A program made the translations under genes and the position numbers. From NCBI RefSeq assembly GCF_051020955.1, contig NC_135014.1, positions 29,992,742 to 30,056,741 of the forward strand: a DNA stretch of 64,000 nt, in the 5' to 3' direction. The notes below the pieces were generated by a model, which was not told the origin of the DNA, searched no databases, and saw nothing but the letters and a program-made list of their open reading frames with translations. Shown in pieces: positions 12,011 through 23,506 of the stretch (within the stretch, counting starts at the first letter, position 1; each line of letters starts with the position of its first letter). The stretch comes from Megalopta genalis. Lineage: Eukaryota > Arthropoda > Insecta > Hymenoptera > Halictidae.

Positions 12011-13590
12011 TTCATTCTCCCGTTCTCACTGTGGTTCCGCGCTCGTGAAACGATGGCTTTTTAGTAGTTAACACTTTCGTAACAGGGGGGGGGGGGTGGA
12101 TGGAGGAGGGGTTACAATGGTGCGGCGTTTCTCATCGTCTTTTTTTGTCCGCCCTCGCGCATACCTCTCGTATTCACGTTCGTTTAAACTTAAACGATAA
12201 CCAACTAGTATACATCAATCTCTACGTCCCAGTCACAAGCCTCGCGCATCGATATCAAACCTAGGTTATATGCGTGATCTTTATCTATATGTTATATCAT
12301 CTTTGATAACGTTATGCACTTATGAAATCTGTATAGGTTAAGTTCATGGTTAATGCAGGAGCATAGGGATCCCGGTGCCCGGACTTTCTCGGTGTTCCTA
12401 GAGCTCATTTTGTTCTGAAGTAGACACGGGTACGTATTCGTTTCGAACACACCGTTCGGAGCCTTTAATCAACGTTTTTCAAATAATTTCAATGAAAATA
12501 TGGTCATAACATGTTCAGTAATAAACAACATCTTCGGTAATAAAATTCAAACGATAAAATCTCATCCCTCCGTAACTAACCCCTATAATATCGATAATGG
12601 CGTCGCTAAGCTCCCGCGTTAACGATTATGGTTGGCTGCGTGTCTCTTACAAAAAACGATGGAATTGTCGACGGATCGACGCAGATCACATCGATTGATT
12701 CGATAACACGATGATGGATCGGGAGGGTTTACGATAACGCTTTTGGTCGTAAAATCCTTACGATAAAAAAGTTTGCATACGACTATCCATTGTTCGGATA
12801 AGACGGTTATAAAATTATACGGTAAAATGGACTTTAAAAGCGACAGACATTGGTGGAAATTATTTTTTGCTTGTTTTTTTCTCCGTTTTTTTTTTCTTTT
12901 TTTACATACTTCTCATGATATCGGATCCCATGCGCCTTGTTTACTTCAATTTCCAACGTGAATCACAGATGTCTCGTTTTTTTGCGACGAACTTGCGATT
13001 CGAAAGTCACATGGTTAACAGCGTTATTACCGACCGTCTTCCCGCCAAAAAATCTGTTCTCTGCGTCGTTTCCGGTCATGGACGTTTGTGGCACTATTTC
13101 TTCGGCAACCGACCCCCTTGATAAAAATTCTTTCTCGATGCAAATTACGATTCCTACTTCGTTTTTTTTTGTTTTTTTTTCTTTAAAAGCATATACTTGC
13201 ATTCGCTTCTCTCGTTTTACTTCTCCGTCCCCTTCATTTCTCTTTTCCGGTAGTTTAAATTTTTCCCGCTCACAACTTTGAATCTAACACGTGTGTCCCT
13301 AAAGCTACCGTGATACCGGGGTCTTCGTCAGGAAAATCATTTACACGATCGTTCCACCGACCGGATCTAGTCTTCGCTCTTGAGATACTCTTGAACATTC
13401 GTGGTGTTACCATACGAATGTGCGCGAGATTCGACCAACGGTTCCCGATCGAAGCGTAGATCGTCGTTGAAAACTCGAAACGACTCGGACTCGTTCGTTT
13501 TTAAATGCCTTCGAGAATTGGTCTATGGTATTCGAATACGATTATTGCGTACATGGTTTCGGCGCGCTGCGGCGCCAGGAACGATCGATC

Positions 13591-13591
13591 A

Positions 13592-13641
<50 letters not shown>
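13591..13641. repeat. CT microsatellite
   Basis: A nearly pure CT dinucleotide run with one TTT interruption, about 100 bases downstream of the stop codon of the LEV-10-like gene and so likely inside its 3' UTR. Confidence 0.85.
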
Positions 13642-13644
<3 letters not shown>

Positions 13645-13745
13645 CGATCGTCCGTCTTTGGTGGATCCAGAGGCCAGCGAGGTAGGCGTAATTTAAAAAT
13701 CTTAATTATTCACACGGTGGTCTCGATATCGGCGATGGCGTATTG

Positions 13746-16700
13746 TCAACAAATACTATCCTTCCCGTAATTGTCCAGGTACATCTCCTGAGGCGTGGCT
13801 AGGTTGTAGCGTCCGCTCAGGCGACTACCCGTCAGGCCATTGTTGTGATGAGTATGATTCACGTGAAGGTGATTGGCGTTCAGGGCGACGTTCTTTTTTT
13901 TCTTGCGCGCTTTGTGACGGTAGAGGCAGTACTTCAAGCAGCCAGTGGCGAGTAAAAGGATCAGAAATATTCCTAGGGCACCGGCACCCACGGCCACATA
14001 CAGTAAAGTCACCCCGAAACGGTACGAACAGTTGGCTTCCTCCTCGTCGAATCCGGAAGGACAGTGACGGATACCGTCGCACCACAACACCGAGCTGATG
14101 CACGCCTGGATCTCTGGACATCTGGAAGGAGCAATGATACGAAATTTAATTAGAGGTATATAAAGCTTTCTACTAAATTCCGAAATGTCTGACCTGTATG
14201 GACATTCCTCCTGTGGCAGTATAGTGAAGACGTTCGAGCTGACGCTCGGGCTGGGAGACCGTTTCGAAATGGCCATCCAAGTGACGGCATAGAATCCTGG
14301 TTCTCTCTGAAGGAACTCGACCACGAAGCTCCTGGAATGTTGGGCCATCGCGACGCTGGCATCTACGGCGCTATAGTTCCAGCCGCCGGAGAAGAAGTCG
14401 ACCGTTCTGGCAGTGTCGACGCCACCCTCGGGGCATATCACGCTGCGGTCCTTCGTGTTCGAGGCCGAATAGACAACGATGCGATTCTGCGTGGTGCAAT
14501 CTTCAACGTTGTCCAGAGTGATGCTGTATCCCGCGGTTCTTAAATATAGGAAATTGATGCGCGCGTCCTCAGGCTCGATCAGCCAAGGCTCGTTGACACA
14601 CTGGGTCGCGGTGAGGTCCTCCGTGTTGGTCAGGATCTCTTCGACGGCGGCTACGCCGGGAATGATCCTCGGCAGGGGACTTCTCAGAGAGATTTCACCG
14701 CTGGTACCACGCAGCCGTCGTTCCTCCAGCTTGGTCGAGCAGCCCTGCTCGCTCGTGTCGGCCCCTAGAGAGACGAAACGGTACTCTCCCTCGAAGAAGA
14801 AGTCTCTATAATCCTGTGTGACGTTCATGAGGGTCACCGCGAAACGGACCTCGACCACGTGCGACGTCAGGGTTCTCAGAGTGATCCTGTCGGTGACGTT
14901 TGAGCATAGGCAGTCGCGAACCTGAAAGTTTGAATCGGTAATTAAAATCACAATCAATTTTCTAGAAGCTGTCGCCCGGATGGAGAAGCCTACCAATTCG
15001 ACTCCTTGCCAAGGGTACTCGGCGATGACCAGCTCCGCGCTGCCGAACTTGGCGGAGTCGAAGCGCCGGTCGCAGGTCCATCGGTTCACCAGGGGATCCA
15101 CGTAGGAGGAACATCCTTTGCTTCCGAACGAGGCTCTCGTTATGGACAGTTCTATTCTGTGGTCCGGCTCGGCCTCGAAACGATACACACAGCTAACGTT
15201 CTGCGCACCACCGCGTCCATAGAAGAATACACTTTTCGGCGACGCGAATCTGCCGATCTTCGCGGAGGACAGGGACAAGGAGGACGTGGAAGACGTGGAT
15301 GAAGCTGACGCGGAACCGAACACGTGATTGCAGGGCACCGCCTCGTGCACGAACTCGTACCGCAGAACGAAGCTGATCGGGTAAAGCGCGCTTCCTTGGC
15401 GCAGAATGTGCTCGAGGGTCAGGGCTCTGCCGGTGGACACGTAGCTTTCCGCGAGGCTGCACGGTCTCGCGTGACGGCTACCGTTCCGCAGGAGGCTGTG
15501 GTCGCAGAGCCTGGGAGTATCGTCTTTGCAGAACTGTCCCAGCAACGAGATGTTCTGCGAACGGAAAGTCTTGACGTGAGACTTCTGCCGAAGTTATCTC
15601 CACGCGGAGACGGAAACAAAACGAAGAGGATACTACCTTCCGGACAGGTGTCTCTTTATGTAACGTGTGGTCGCCGTCCCATATCAGCAGCGTCGCGTTA
15701 CAGTTGGACGCGACGTCGATGCTCGCGGCTGCTTCCGCGCTGGCCGCGTAATATTTGATGAAGGACAACCACACTATCTCGTTCGGCTTGCCCTGAAAGC
15801 GATAGCGGCAGGTTGTGTTCGGGGGCAACGAGTGCTTGGGGTTCTCCAGGACGCCCGACGAGCTGTCCTCGCTGGATATATAAAAGTCGCAGTTGTGGTT
15901 CTCCTTCACGAACGTTCTCGACTTCTCGTCCACGAACAGCACCTGGAACGCATACGCGATCGTAGTGAATCGCTATCGGCGTTTCTTGATCTAACAATTA
16001 CCTGAACCTCGAGCTCGAAACCGGGCAGGAAAGACAAGGGGACATGATGAAACGGCGAGTCGTACGGCGACGTGTGAAACTCTAGGAGCATCGTGTTGTG
16101 GCTGCTGACGATATCCGGCACCGCGTCCCCTCCGCACAGTCTGACCAACACTTTGTCGTACGTGGAGCCGCCGTCGTACACCGTCAGGTAATCTTGCGCC
16201 GTGTTGCACTGATCCCAAACTCTGAAAAACAGCTCCGGTTAATCGGTCGGTGTTCAAGATCAGCGCAGGAACGGTAACACACGGCGGCTTACTTTAATAT
16301 TCTCTGGCTTCTGTCGTAGTTCGCGATCTGGTCCTTGATGTGGATCTTATGGCTGTTCCGTTGGCTGACGGCGAGCAACGCTCGATGGCCGGGCGGCGCG
16401 CGATTTTGCTCGACCCGGTAGTAGCAGGTGACATTCCTGGGGTAGACACCTGGATAATTGGGCGACTGCAGCCGACAGGCCCTGGTGTCGCACTTGGTGA
16501 GCACGCGGTCGCAGTACGTGCCGTTCACCAGCTCACCCCGCCACGTGGACATGCTGCTGTTCCCGTATCTGAGATGTGCCTCGCTGCGTCTCAGGAACTT
16601 GTACGACAACTTGAAGTCGAAATTGTAGCCACTCCCCTGCGAGCAGACGGGCAACGGTAACGGTTCCATAGCGATCAAGACCGGGTACAGTAATGTCTCC

Positions 16701-19492
16701 CTTACTGACGCTCGGATTGTCCACTGAATTGGATAATTTGGGAAGAGGAGACTATAGCGAGGTTTATTATTATAGTTATAAATTGTCCACAATTATAAAA
16801 ACGAGCAATTATAGTCACGAATTGTCAACAACTATAAAAAACGAGCTGCAAGGCTCGACCAATCGTATCTGCTCTTCCCATGTTGTCCATTTTTGTGCGC
16901 AATCTGGGCGTCAATTAGAGAGACATTAGTGTAATAAAAAGTGTTCTCTCTCTCTCTCTCTCTCTCCTAGCTACTTGCCTGCTCGGACAGTCGCAGTATG
17001 TACAGAGTCAAGTTGATGGAAGGCGTCTCGCTATAATACACCGTGTAGCCCCACGCGCTGCCGCACCATTGCCCTCCGGTCGCAGGACGACCTTCTTCGC
17101 GGATGGTCATATACCCGTCCGGACAGCCTTCCGACATGAACGACGTGAACCGGCCCACCATGAATTTATCGAACGTCAGCTGCGGATCACGGATATCTCA
17201 GTCGATTGGTAGCTTCGCTGGACTTGGTCTACATTTAGGATTCAAGCGTCTTGTTTTTATAGCGGAGGAGCAGGATCTTTGAGGCAAGGATAAAGTTACA
17301 GCGAGCAAATAAACAGGAGTGTATTACCATAGTCAAGATGTCTAACACAAACCAGATATATCTTAGTTGGTTAGATTTACCGAAGTTACAACTTTCTATT
17401 ACAGCGTCTACTACATCCAGGATTCAAGGATTCTTGTTCGTGGTAGGGAAGCAGGATATACAGGAGGTGGGACAAAGTTCCAGAGTGTCACGGCAAACGG
17501 CGGTGTATTACCGTAACCGAAATACCGAACGGTATAGACCGCCGCGAAAGAACTTGGGAGCGAGATTGTTAGGCGGTTGCCGTGATTAAAGGGGCCGGGA
17601 CACGTGGAAAAAGAGCCGAGGAGCACAAGTTTGCAAGAAGCAGCGCGGGGAGGAAATGTTCCTCGAAGAATCTCTGCGGCTACCCGATAGAACTGATTAA
17701 TCGTTGCGCGAGGAGCAAGGGGGCGGTGAAGGGGGAGGAAGAGAGGAGAGGGACACCGGGTTAAACAAACTTACAAGTGCAATTTCGGGAGACAAGGTGT
17801 TCTCACGGAAACAGGAGCGACGTGGCACGAGGAGGGGAAAAAATGATTATCCGAGTCTGGAGGCTTTGTCTGGCCTGTGACAGGGCCCCCTCCCCCTCTC
17901 CACTGGCGAAGGGAGTCAGCATTTATTTTCTACGAGGATCAAGCTGCTTTCTTGTCCCACCTGAACTAGGTCTCCGAGGTCGGACCCGGCGGCAGTGAAG
18001 TTGAGATGACATAAGAATGGCAGTCGATCCTCCCTCGGCCGGCGGACTTCCACCCAGTAGGTTCTGCCCACGTCGCCGTACAGGGTTCTGTTGCACGCTG
18101 AAAACCCATCGAATCTCTCGCGACCCTAATCTCGAGCAGTGGCCGATCACCTGCCATTGTCGTCGGAGCAGATCGACCGCTGTCGGGACCAAGCTAATTG
18201 CTACGGACAAGCTGGAAGAAAATGCAATTTCCCTTCTCGGAAAATTGTGCCGCGGTTTCCATCGGACAATGCTTCGAGGAATCCTACGCGGTCTGAATTC
18301 GAGCGAACGAGCGAGCTTATTTTTAACTTTCCGAGATGCTGTGAACGCGATCGATCGAACGTCGAACTTGCTCGCGAGTCACTCGAACCCGTCGCTAGCC
18401 AATCCCTTCGATCGGCCCGACTACTAGCTCCGACGAAATCGCCCGTGAAGCCTCCACAGCGCACGCGTTCAAATTTCCCGGGCTATCGAATTCGTAAGAA
18501 TTTATTGGTAGACTCACGGGTGCAATATTTCGGCTCGTCGGACTTGTCGCCGCAGTCATTTTCGCCGTCGCAGTATTTGTCCTGGGCGATGCAGTTTCCG
18601 GTGTCGCACAGGTACTCGGATGGCCTGCGAACGAGACGCAAGTATGTAAACCGTGAAACGGCTATTCTTCCGCAACACGTGAAACTGAAACTTGCGATAA
18701 ATCTTTTGTCTTGTAACCATCAGTTCCTACAGGTCATTTGAAGCAACTTTTTCCTTAGCGAAAATTCAATCCGCGGCTCCGTTTACGAGTTATTAACGAA
18801 AAACCGTGACCAATGGGCTGCGTCCGCTCGTTGGCTTGGTCGCCTCGCGCCAACCGAGCTCGCCCCTGATTGGCCACTGTTTTTCGTTAATAACTCGTAA
18901 ACGAAGCCGCGGATTGCATTTTCGCTAAGGAAAAAGTTGCTTTAAATGAGCTCAGGAACTCATTATTTCTCGCAAGTATCATAATTTTAGGACGATATAT
19001 ATATTTTTATTATTCTGTTCTAATTAAAACCAGTTGACACGTTGACCATTTCTTGAATACAAAATAATAATATTTCCTAATATTTCCTATGGTAAATTTT
19101 CTAATTCCAGTGTCATCAATTAAATAGCTTCAAGAACGATTCTACGAGTTCACCATTGATCCTGTGAATCGAAGTTCGAGCCAGATGCGTTCTTAAACAC
19201 CGGACTCGAAGAGCAATCTTAAGTATGGATACGTTAGCAGCTAACAAAGACACAATGTTCGTCGTTCAACGAGCAGTGTTTGGTACCTGCAGACAGCAAC
19301 ATTGTCCAAGTAGGAGGCCGGCGTGATAGTGGCGCTGGACGCGGACTCTGAAGACGTCAGGCCCGGATAGGCCGCGAAACCAGGGTATCCGGCGTAGTCC
19401 GATGAGATTCCAGGATGGTAACTAGCGGAGCCAGCCTCGATCGAGGCCGTGATCGCGGCTGCGATCAGCAGCAACCGCCGGCACATCAACAT
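13746..19492 (-). CDS. LEV-10-like single-pass membrane protein with CUB and LDLa domains (ten coding exons)
   Basis: Coding exons on the minus strand, 5' to 3': 19492-19287, 18624-18518, 18097-17961, 17179-16979, 16636-16293, 16221-16002, 15942-15637, 15554-14994, 14921-14194, 14121-13746. They sum to 3186 nt (1061 aa plus TGA). The order is: signal peptide (residues 1-20, [16 protein letters not shown]); LDLa 1 (about 68-103, with [12 protein letters not shown]); about five CUB-like domains at roughly 105-228, 245-405, 420-580, 585-760 and 795-915; LDLa 2 (about 931-968, [19 protein letters not shown]); membrane helix (about 971-995, [20 protein letters not shown]); and a 65-aa cytosolic tail with KARKKKKN and a histidine/asparagine-rich patch. 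Five CUBs, LDLa and one helix is the layout of C. elegans LEV-10, which clusters acetylcholine receptors at the neuromuscular junction. Neto proteins are related but shorter. The N-terminal LDLa is extra. The intron at 16637-16978 has a GC donor (CAG|GCAAGT); the others are GT-AG. The acceptor at 19504-19506 shows a 5' non-coding exon further right. Domain content is firm; function is inferred. Confidence 0.88.
16686..16933. mobile_element. MITE, ACAGTAATGTCTCC family, inside an intron
   Basis: It starts TACAGTAATGTCTCCC and ends GAGAGACATTAGTGTA, with long imperfect inverted arms that include GGACAATTTGGGAAGAGG-like sequence and its complement. It sits wholly inside the GC-AG intron of the LEV-10-like gene. 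Related copies occur at 22651, 26891, 28733, 33338, 35757, 43362 and 61463. It has no coding capacity. The bounding TA suggests Tc1/mariner-type mobilisation, which is inference. Confidence 0.8.
16943..16967. repeat. CT microsatellite beside a splice donor
   Basis: A short run of TC dinucleotides just after the MITE in the intron, about 10 bases from the GC donor of the LEV-10-like gene. Confidence 0.8.
17230..17515. repeat. Diverged duplication within an intron
   Basis: Two segments of about 105 bases, at about 17230-17335 and 17411-17515, share in order GGATTCAAG, TCTTGTT, GCAGGAT, ACAAAGTT-like and GTGTATTACC blocks with many differences. They form an old local duplication in the intron 17180-17960 of the LEV-10-like gene. 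Short minus-strand open frames over it have no domain and are not called. Confidence 0.5.
18722..18960. mobile_element. Palindromic long-arm MITE, copy 1 (intronic)
   Basis: The arms run from AGTTCCTACAGGTCATTTGA inward (AAGCAACTTTTTCCTTAGCG, CGTTTACGAGTTATTAACG) and are mirrored to the end at GAGCTCAGGAACT. The arms are about 95 bases each. The core is GC-rich (CGCCTCGCGCCAACCGAGC). The element lies in the intron 18625-19286 of the LEV-10-like gene. Three more copies are at 19861, 49217 and 59350. It has no coding capacity. Confidence 0.8.
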
Positions 19493-19503
19493 GCCCCCTC
19501 ACC

Positions 19504-19649
19504 CTGAAACAATATTTCGTTCAATTGTAAAACCGTGACGCGGAGGATGCGCATATTTGGAGAACGAAAGGACGTTTTGCGCGAAGAACATGGATGAACC
19601 TAGTTGAACCCTCGGAAGTGGCGACATCGTGTCAAGGTTATTTGATTAA
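19504..19649. other. Splice acceptor and start of the 5' intron of the LEV-10-like gene
   Basis: On the minus strand GTTTCAG precedes GGTGAGGGGGC and then the ATG at 19492, so the coding exon begins at 19503 with an 11-base 5' UTR portion. The rest of the 5' UTR must come from an exon further right. Nothing else is recognised in this interval. Confidence 0.55.
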
Positions 19650-19775
19650 TATATATATATATATATATATAATATTATTATATTATATATTATAATATAT
19701 AATATATTATATTATATATTATAATATATATATAATATAATATTATTATATTATATATATTATTAATATATATAA
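19650..19775. repeat. TA-rich microsatellite
   Basis: About 125 bases of ATATAT and TATAATATTA-like sequence with partial self-complementarity. It is simple-sequence DNA with no gene. Confidence 0.8.
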
Positions 19776-19860
19776 TTTTTAACTCTAGCAATTGTGAACG
19801 TACAATTTACTGGCGTAGATTGACTGTAGAGCGGAATAGGTTATTCATTTCTCTAATTAT

Positions 19861-20225
19861 ACAGGATGATCCAAAATTATGGTACTTCCGGGAAATGAGA
19901 GGTTCTTCAAGTCATTTGAAGCAACTTTTTCCTTAGCGAAAATGCAATCCGCGGCTTCGTTTACGAGTTATTAACGAAAAACCGTGACCAACGAGAGGCG
20001 AGCTCGGCTGGCGCGAGGCGGGCCGAGTGAACTGGGCGGAGCTGGGCTTCGCGCGCTCCTTGGCTGTGCCGCCACGCGCCAGCGGAGCTCGCCTCTCATT
20101 GGTCACTGGTTTTTCGTTAATAACTCGTTAACGATGCCTCGGAGAACATTTTTGTAAAGGAAAAAGTTGCTTCGAATGACTTCAGGAACCCTCTATTTCC
20201 AGATCGCGTGACATTTTCGGGAAAT
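19861..20225. mobile_element. Palindromic long-arm MITE, copy 2 (most complete)
   Basis: The outer end CCAAAATTATGGTACTTCCG, then GGAAATGAGAGGTTCTTCAA, leads into the shared arm GTCATTTGAAGCAACTTTTT. The right side mirrors it down to CCTCTATTTCCAGATCGCGTGACATTTT. The core between the arms is strongly GC-rich (GAGGCGAGCTCGGCTGGCG). Comparison with copies 1, 3 and 4 suggests that the full family unit extends past the core arms to CCAAAATTAT-type ends. Confidence 0.75.
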
Positions 20226-22330
20226 CCTATATAACACTAAATCTAGCAACCAAAAGTAACCGCGTTGTTTTATAAAAACGACGAAGGACCGTATTTATGG
20301 AGACTATAAAAAAGTCCTTAAAATGCGAACAATCGTAAAACACGAAATGTTAAAAAATTCTCGCCAGCGTTGTGTTCGAGACGACTCGTAGAGAGCGTAA
20401 TGCCCGCGCTGGGACGATTTTAATACACGACACGAGTCCGAGGGCTTATTAAAGACGGCGAATGCGGGTTCTGGGGCTGGCGTAGTCCGGCAGCAAGTGG
20501 ATTATGCTAATTCTATTCAGGCCGGCTATATTTATCCGCGGGGGAATATGTTTCCTTATTCCCGTAACAAAGGGGCCCGGCTCGTCCCGAATTTTTCCTG
20601 GCCTTGTTTTATACCTGTCGATGACGAAGAGGCGGCGACGGGGCTCCTGGCAATCTCATAAAGGATTACCAGATTTCGGGGCGCGGGGGACGGAGACCGC
20701 CGCTGCGTGGAATACGCGTGCCGGCTAAAGGCTCTGTTTATTAAGTCGGCAAGCAGAATCTGGGCCAAACCCTCGGCCCGGCCCGTCCCGGCCCGGGGAA
20801 CACGTAGCGCCGAGTGGAATATGGTAATTCCGAGCAGCCGTCTCTCCTCCCGTCTCCTCCCGTCTCGTCTCGTCTCGTCACGCGAATACAGGGGGTGGTG
20901 GCACAGTAACTCGTGCGCCACGGTCAATTGAATGCGGGGGACATCTTGGGTCGGGAACAAGGTGGTCGAACGCTTGTTTTTCGGCACCAGGGGCAAACAC
21001 GGTGGCCGTCGAAGGTTTGAAAAATCGGTTTCGGTCGTTATTTCGCGAGAAAGGACGGCGTCCTGACAATTCGACCGGGACGATACGGAGGACAGAGGCG
21101 GACGCGGGTTAAATTGGCCGCACCGGCCTCGAAATTGGGTCGGTGCACGGGAAAATCGACTGCAGATTGAGAGGACCTCTTTGCGGTGAATCAACCCTCT
21201 CCGTAGCGCCGCGCCGCGCCGCGCCGCACCGAGCCGAGCGCGGGGCGAAGCGGAGGCTCCTTTTCTTTCCTTCGAAAAGCTCTCCCGCCGATAGTTTCCA
21301 TCGATGCGAAATTGGGGCTGGCGAATCGTCGGCCAAGAATAGGCGGCCCGATTCGAGAGGATCGACGATTTCTACGGTTCTCTGGATTCCTCCCTGATCG
21401 TTATGCCCGCCGCCCGCGTCGCTCTGCACGAGGGGGACGAGGCAAAACCGAGCCCGACGAACGAAAGAACGGCACCGCCGAACGCCTATCGCGCTCCAGT
21501 TCGACCGCACGTCCTGTAACAACGCATCAACCCGATACGCAAATTGGCCGTGATCCTCAGGCCTGCGAGCTGCAATGATTTCGGTGATCGCGTCAACGAT
21601 TCCTGTAATTGGAACGACGGACCGTCGCTTCGACGTGTTCCGCGATCGTGGACACAGGAGTGTGCGACCGGGGCCGATGTACTTGTGGCGCGCACGAATG
21701 TGTTCGTACATCGTTTAAAACGCGAGCAATTTTTCCAAACCGAGCTAAATGACTTGAATTTTTTGTTAGGTGATGATAGAAGGACTGGTCTACTGGACGA
21801 TGGCTGCAGAGGCTTTTCTTTCATTTTGCTGTTGCTTGGAGTGAAATGAAAAAATTGGAAATCTTTGTTTTCTGACTTTTTTGTCCGAGATGGAACGGAA
21901 ACTTAAAAAATGCCTTTTGTAGATCTCGGTAAGATACAATATTATGTGTATATCTGGGAGAGGCATTTTTTAAATTTTCGTTCCAGGTAACAGCAAAATT
22001 AAAAAGAAAGAGCATTTCAGTCAATATAAAGCAGAGAAAAGATGGAACGAAATTAAGTATGTTGGATGTGTTAGTTTCAACTTATTAAAATTATTTAAGG
22101 AAGGAAAAATGGTCTGCAACTGATGCAGACAGTTCTTATTTTGCATAAGGTCGACAGTTTAGTAATATCTCTTTTCCAAAATAGTTCTCTCCTCACCCGA
22201 TCGATTTAATTGAAAAGAAAAAAAGCAAGTGCACCCCATCGTATAAATAGAATTTTCGTTGATCCGACTATCTTTCCTAGTTTCCCACACAAGCGATTAT
22301 TGTAATTATCAATGAATACACATACATAAA
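20226..22330. other. Non-coding interval, GC/CpG-rich in the middle
   Basis: The part from about 20400 to 21550 is rich in CpG and in GGCC/GCCGCGCC strings. It could be a promoter-type CpG-rich segment, for instance for the missing 5' exon of the LEV-10-like gene, but no start site or exon is identifiable. The part from 21.7 to 22.3 kb is AT-richer. Open frames here show only compositional bias. Confidence 0.4.
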
Positions 22331-22552
22331 GACTTCTTACCGGTATATTAATAATAGTAATAACAACGATAATTGTTATAATATGATAATTGTGATAATA
22401 TATGTATACATATATAAAGACTTCTCACCCGTATATTAATAATAGTAATAACAACGATAATTGTTAAATATGATAATTGTGATAATATACGTATACATAT
22501 ATAAAGACTTCTCACCCGTATATTAATAATAGTAATAACAACGATAATTGCT
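22331..22552. repeat. Tandem repeat, about 88-bp unit, 2.5 copies
   Basis: Units start GACTTCTTACCGGTATATTA at 22331 and GACTTCTCACCCGTATATTA at 22419 and 22506. They share AATAGTAATAACAACGATAA and a TGATAATTGTGATAATAT block. The third copy is cut short at about 22552. Translating it in reverse gives a repeated frame that is an artefact. Confidence 0.8.
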
Positions 22553-22650
22553 GTTGATAACGCCGAATTTGATCGGGTTCCTACAATCACCAACAATGAT
22601 ATCCCAGTTCAGCATCGTTGCTCTCGTCAACTAAATTCTACAGCGCGAGA

Positions 22651-22870
22651 TACAGTAATGTCTCCCTAACTGACGCTCAGATTGTCCACAAAAATGGACA
22701 ATTTGGGAAAAGGATATATGATTTACTCGAGCCTCGCGACTCATTTTTATAACTGTTAAAAATCGGCAACTATAAAAACGAGTCGCAAGGCTCGAACTCG
22801 CTAGGCTCCTCTCCCCAAATTGTCCATTCTTGTGGACAATCCGAGCGTCAATTAGAGAGACATTACTGTA
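22651..22870. mobile_element. MITE, ACAGTAATGTCTCC family
   Basis: It begins TACAGTAATGTCTCCCTAAC and ends GAGAGACATTACTGTA. The inner arms carry ATGGACAATTTGGG and its complement CCCAAATTGTCCAT. The flanks are CGAGA on the left and TCTCG on the right, so the palindrome extends past the TA. It is one of the best-preserved copies. Confidence 0.85.
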
Positions 22871-23468
22871 TCTCGAGACGAGATATCTCGCCGTTAGTCT
22901 CAGAGGCCGCGTAGATCACGGCGAGAGCAGCCGGCGGAAGAAAAAAAGCAAGAGGTCCGCGTACCATCGGCGTTCCATTAACATCTACCGTCCCTCCGTC
23001 CTTTAATCTTCCAGGAATAAGGTCTCGAGGAATCGTTTCCGGGAACGGTCGTTAAAGTCACCTTCGGTCGACTGGCAAGGAACTCTTTCCGCGTTATTGA
23101 TCACGGGGGGCGTCGTTGATCGATCTAGCGACCGGCCGATCCAGCTTTACCCGTCGAATAAAATCCGCGTCCCTTTCCGTTGATCGGGCCCGTCCGCTCA
23201 TAAATCCTCCGCGAAGAAGCCACCGCAACCTGTTGCTTAATTATAGCTTCTCGCGCTAGGCAGGAGAAGCCTTTCTCCGTTCGAATTGGTATGCGAGGCC
23301 CGAGGATCGATGGAAACCCTCCCTTGTTCTTTGTCCTCCCGTGTGCACCCACGGCTCGATATCGAAGAGTTCCGGGGCTCGGCGTCCGTTCATTTCGCCT
23401 TTGGTAGCAGCTGGTTCGCGGTTCGTCGCGAAAACCTAGCAGAGACCGCTTCTCTCTTTCTCTCTCTC

Positions 23469-23506
<38 letters not shown>

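Larger units (their letters stand above)
11408..13745. other. Non-coding interval between convergent genes; probable 3' UTR
   Basis: This 2.3-kb interval lies between the 154-aa gene and the stop codon of the LEV-10-like gene. The right part, 12.8-13.7 kb, is T-rich on the plus strand (A-rich in the minus-strand transcript), as expected for a 3' UTR of the LEV-10-like gene. It also contains a CT-rich patch (11934-12010), a G run (12086-12096) and a CT tract (13591-13641). No coding exon or RNA gene was supported. Confidence 0.5.
16637..16978 (-). other. GC-AG intron enlarged by a MITE
   Basis: Exon 16979-17179 ends CAG and is followed on the minus strand by GCAAGT, the strong-match form of the rare GC donor. 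The acceptor at 16637-16639 is TGCTCGCAG. The two flanking frames join in phase (LRLSEQ then GSGYNF). The intron holds a complete MITE (16686-16933) and a CT run right next to the donor. Confidence 0.75.

Noticed and set aside
14160..14190. Continuous open frame across the LEV-10-like introns at 14122-14193 and 14922-14993.
   Set aside because: Both have proper GT...AG ends, and both are 72 bases (a multiple of three) without stops. Removing them restores the LDLa and CUB spacing, so they are treated as introns.
17411..17626. Minus-strand frame with [15 protein letters not shown] inside the LEV-10-like gene.
   Set aside because: Exons 18097-17961 and 17179-16979 join directly in phase and in mid-CUB domain, so this lies in an intron.
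20556..21711. Arginine-rich minus-strand frames of about 200 aa in the CpG-rich segment.
   Set aside because: The composition is that of GC-rich non-coding DNA. Overlapping frames on both strands are equally open and no domain is recognisable.
22360..22560. CRISPR-like spaced repeats (three similar units).
   Set aside because: The units are directly tandem with no unique spacers, in an animal genome.
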